From Stagnihabitans sp038231395 (GTDB taxonomy: Bacteria; Pseudomonadota; Alphaproteobacteria; Rhodobacterales; Rhodobacteraceae), in contig JBBRLL010000006.1 of assembly GCA_038231395.1 (NCBI GenBank), forward strand, positions 1 through 64,000: DNA of 64,000 nucleotides, read 5' to 3'. Both the position numbers and the translations under genes were made by a program. The notes beneath the pieces are model-generated. The model did no database searches and was not told the DNA's origin. It saw nothing but the letters and a program-made list of their open reading frames with translations. Every line of letters starts with the position of its first letter. Position 1 is the stretch's first letter. This document shows positions 63,055 to 64,000 of the stretch, in pieces.

Positions 63055-64000
63055 TTACACCTTCTTCAGATGGTAGGATTTCGGGCGGGTCACCGAATGG
63101 AACCCAAGGAAAGACAGGCTTCCGCCGCGACCGGTGTCTTTGCAGCCGGTCCAGCACAGCGCGGGGTCAAGGTAGTCGGCGCGGTTCATGAAGACGGTGC
63201 CGGTTTCGATCTGCGCGCCAATTGCTGCCGCCGTGTCATAGTCCTGCGTCCAGATCGAAGCGGTCAGTCCGTAAGGGCTGTCGTTCATCAGAGCCAAAGC
63301 CTCGGCGTCGTCGCGCACTTTCATGATGCCGACCACCGGGCCAAAGGATTCCTCTGTCATCACCCGCATCTTGTGGGTGACGTTGATCAGAATCTGCGGC
63401 GCAAGATAGGCGCCGCCATCATCGGCGGGGAAGTTTTTGGGGTCGATCAGCGCCTTGGCCCCTGCGGCGATGGCTTCGCCGGTCTGGTCGCGCACCACTT
63501 GGGCGAAACGTTTGTTGGCCATCGGGCCAAGGGTGGAAGCGGCGTCAAAAGGGTTGCCCAGCTTCAGGGCGTTGACCCAGGCCACGGATTTTTCAACGAA
63601 GGCGTCATACAGGCTATCATGGACATAAATCCGCTCGATCCCGCAGCAGCATTGGCCGGCGTTGAACATGGCACCGTCCATCAGCGTGTCGACCGCCGCC
63701 TCCAGATTGGCATCGGCGCGGACATAACCGGGGTCCTTGCCGCCGAGTTCCAAGCCAAGGGGTGTGAAGGTGCCCGCCGCAGCCCGCTCCATCGCTTGGC
63801 CACCGCCGACCGAACCCGTGAAGTTGACGAAGTTGAAGGCACGGGAAGCGATCAGGCTTTCAGTGGTGGCGTGGTCAAGGACGACGTTCTGGAACACATC
63901 AGCCGGGATGCCAGCGGCGTGGAAAGCTTCGGCCAGACGTTCGCCCACCAGCATGGTTTGGGAGGCGTGTTTGAGGATCACGGTATTGCCGGCAATCAGC
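63055..64000 (-). CDS. aldehyde dehydrogenase family protein (5' end outside the window)
   Basis: The visible C-terminal ~315 residues start within LIAGNTVILKHASQTMLVGE. The catalytic site is in MFNAGQCCCGIERIYVHDSL, the Glu in LELGGKDPGYV, and the C-terminal NRADYLDPALCWTGCKDTGR then GGSLSFLGFHSVTRPKSYHL is typical. The GQCCCG cluster with two extra cysteines marks a subgroup found with Fe-ADH genes. It oxidises an aldehyde with NAD(P). The start codon lies beyond 64000. Confidence 0.9.
   Translation of the reverse strand, partial: LIAGNTVILKHASQTMLVGERLAEAFHAAGIPADVFQNVVLDHATTESLIASRAFNFVNFTGSVGGGQAMERAAAGTFTPLGLELGGKDPGYVRADANLEAAVDTLMDGAMFNAGQCCCGIERIYVHDSLYDAFVEKSVAWVNALKLGNPFDAASTLGPMANKRFAQVVRDQTGEAIAAGAKALIDPKNFPADDGGAYLAPQILINVTHKMRVMTEESFGPVVGIMKVRDDAEALALMNDSPYGLTASIWTQDYDTAAAIGAQIETGTVFMNRADYLDPALCWTGCKDTGRGGSLSFLGFHSVTRPKSYHLKKV

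Overview
The window looks like chromosome of an alphaproteobacterium of the Rhodobacteraceae (Rhodobacter/Roseobacter group). The evidence is a high-GC sequence; an F1 ATP synthase operon in the order atpHAGDC without the F0 genes; a TakP-type alpha-keto acid TRAP receptor; TIGR02300, DUF1150 and YdcH-like small proteins typical of the group; a VPLPA-CTERM protein; and ClpA, PurE/PurK and Sat-CysC proteins that read like Rhodobacterales versions. Identities come from reading the translations, without database searches.

Layout. 1-3.9 kb: end of an unidentified gene, then takP facing takQ-takM. 3.9-4.6 kb: intergenic stretch with an IS6-type remnant. 4.6-7.7 kb: OmpA-like and Sel1-repeat envelope proteins convergent with an unknown bitopic membrane protein. 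8.2-10.7 kb: lipid kinase, metallophosphoesterase and PAP2 phosphatase. 10.9-16.4 kb: IS3 remnant, the chvE-gguA-gguB sugar ABC transporter, an IS5-type remnant and tRNA-Ala(GGC). 16.6-23.6 kb: housekeeping genes (TIGR02300, YgjP protease, GntR regulator, M23 peptidase, clpA, gloB, methyltransferase). 23.7-24.5 kb: a repeat-tailed secreted protein with a stop codon inside its signal peptide. 25.0-29.9 kb: atpHAGDC. 30-39.6 kb: H-type lectin, prs, small-molecule enzymes, ltaE, ribF, ppaC and a TraB/GumN protein. 39.7-41.8 kb: groES-groEL behind a perfect CIRCE operator. 42-46.2 kb: two EamA transporters, the second behind an FMN riboswitch, plus GNAT, Nudix and lipase-like genes. 46.3-48.4 kb: purEK and a YdcH-like protein. 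48.6-50.0 kb: Hsp20/DUF1150 and cytochrome b561. 50.3-54.8 kb: sat-cysC, a VPLPA-CTERM protein, trxB and an Lrp regulator. 55-58.4 kb: a TetR-aruH-aruI operon for arginine transamination. 58.5-64 kb: SH3 protein, 2-hydroxyacid dehydrogenase, DadA-like oxidase, iron alcohol dehydrogenase and a truncated aldehyde dehydrogenase.

How the genes fit together. Most of the window is core metabolism: energy (F1), nucleotides (prs, purEK), sulfate activation, chaperones and proteolysis, and flavin supply (ribF plus a riboswitch-controlled RibN-like importer). It also carries catabolic uptake and breakdown for keto acids, sugars, arginine and amines or alcohols. Mobile DNA is present only as three decayed transposase fragments.

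I found no defence system, prophage, CRISPR array or secondary-metabolite cluster. The least explained items are a 36/37-bp alternating minisatellite at 43.45-43.65 kb, a perfect nested 23-bp inverted repeat at 54.85 kb with a relative at 50.29 kb, a four-copy palindromic element placed after gene ends, the repeat tail on PurE, the interrupted secreted repeat protein at 23.7 kb, and the unknown OmpA/Sel1/bitopic gene cluster.
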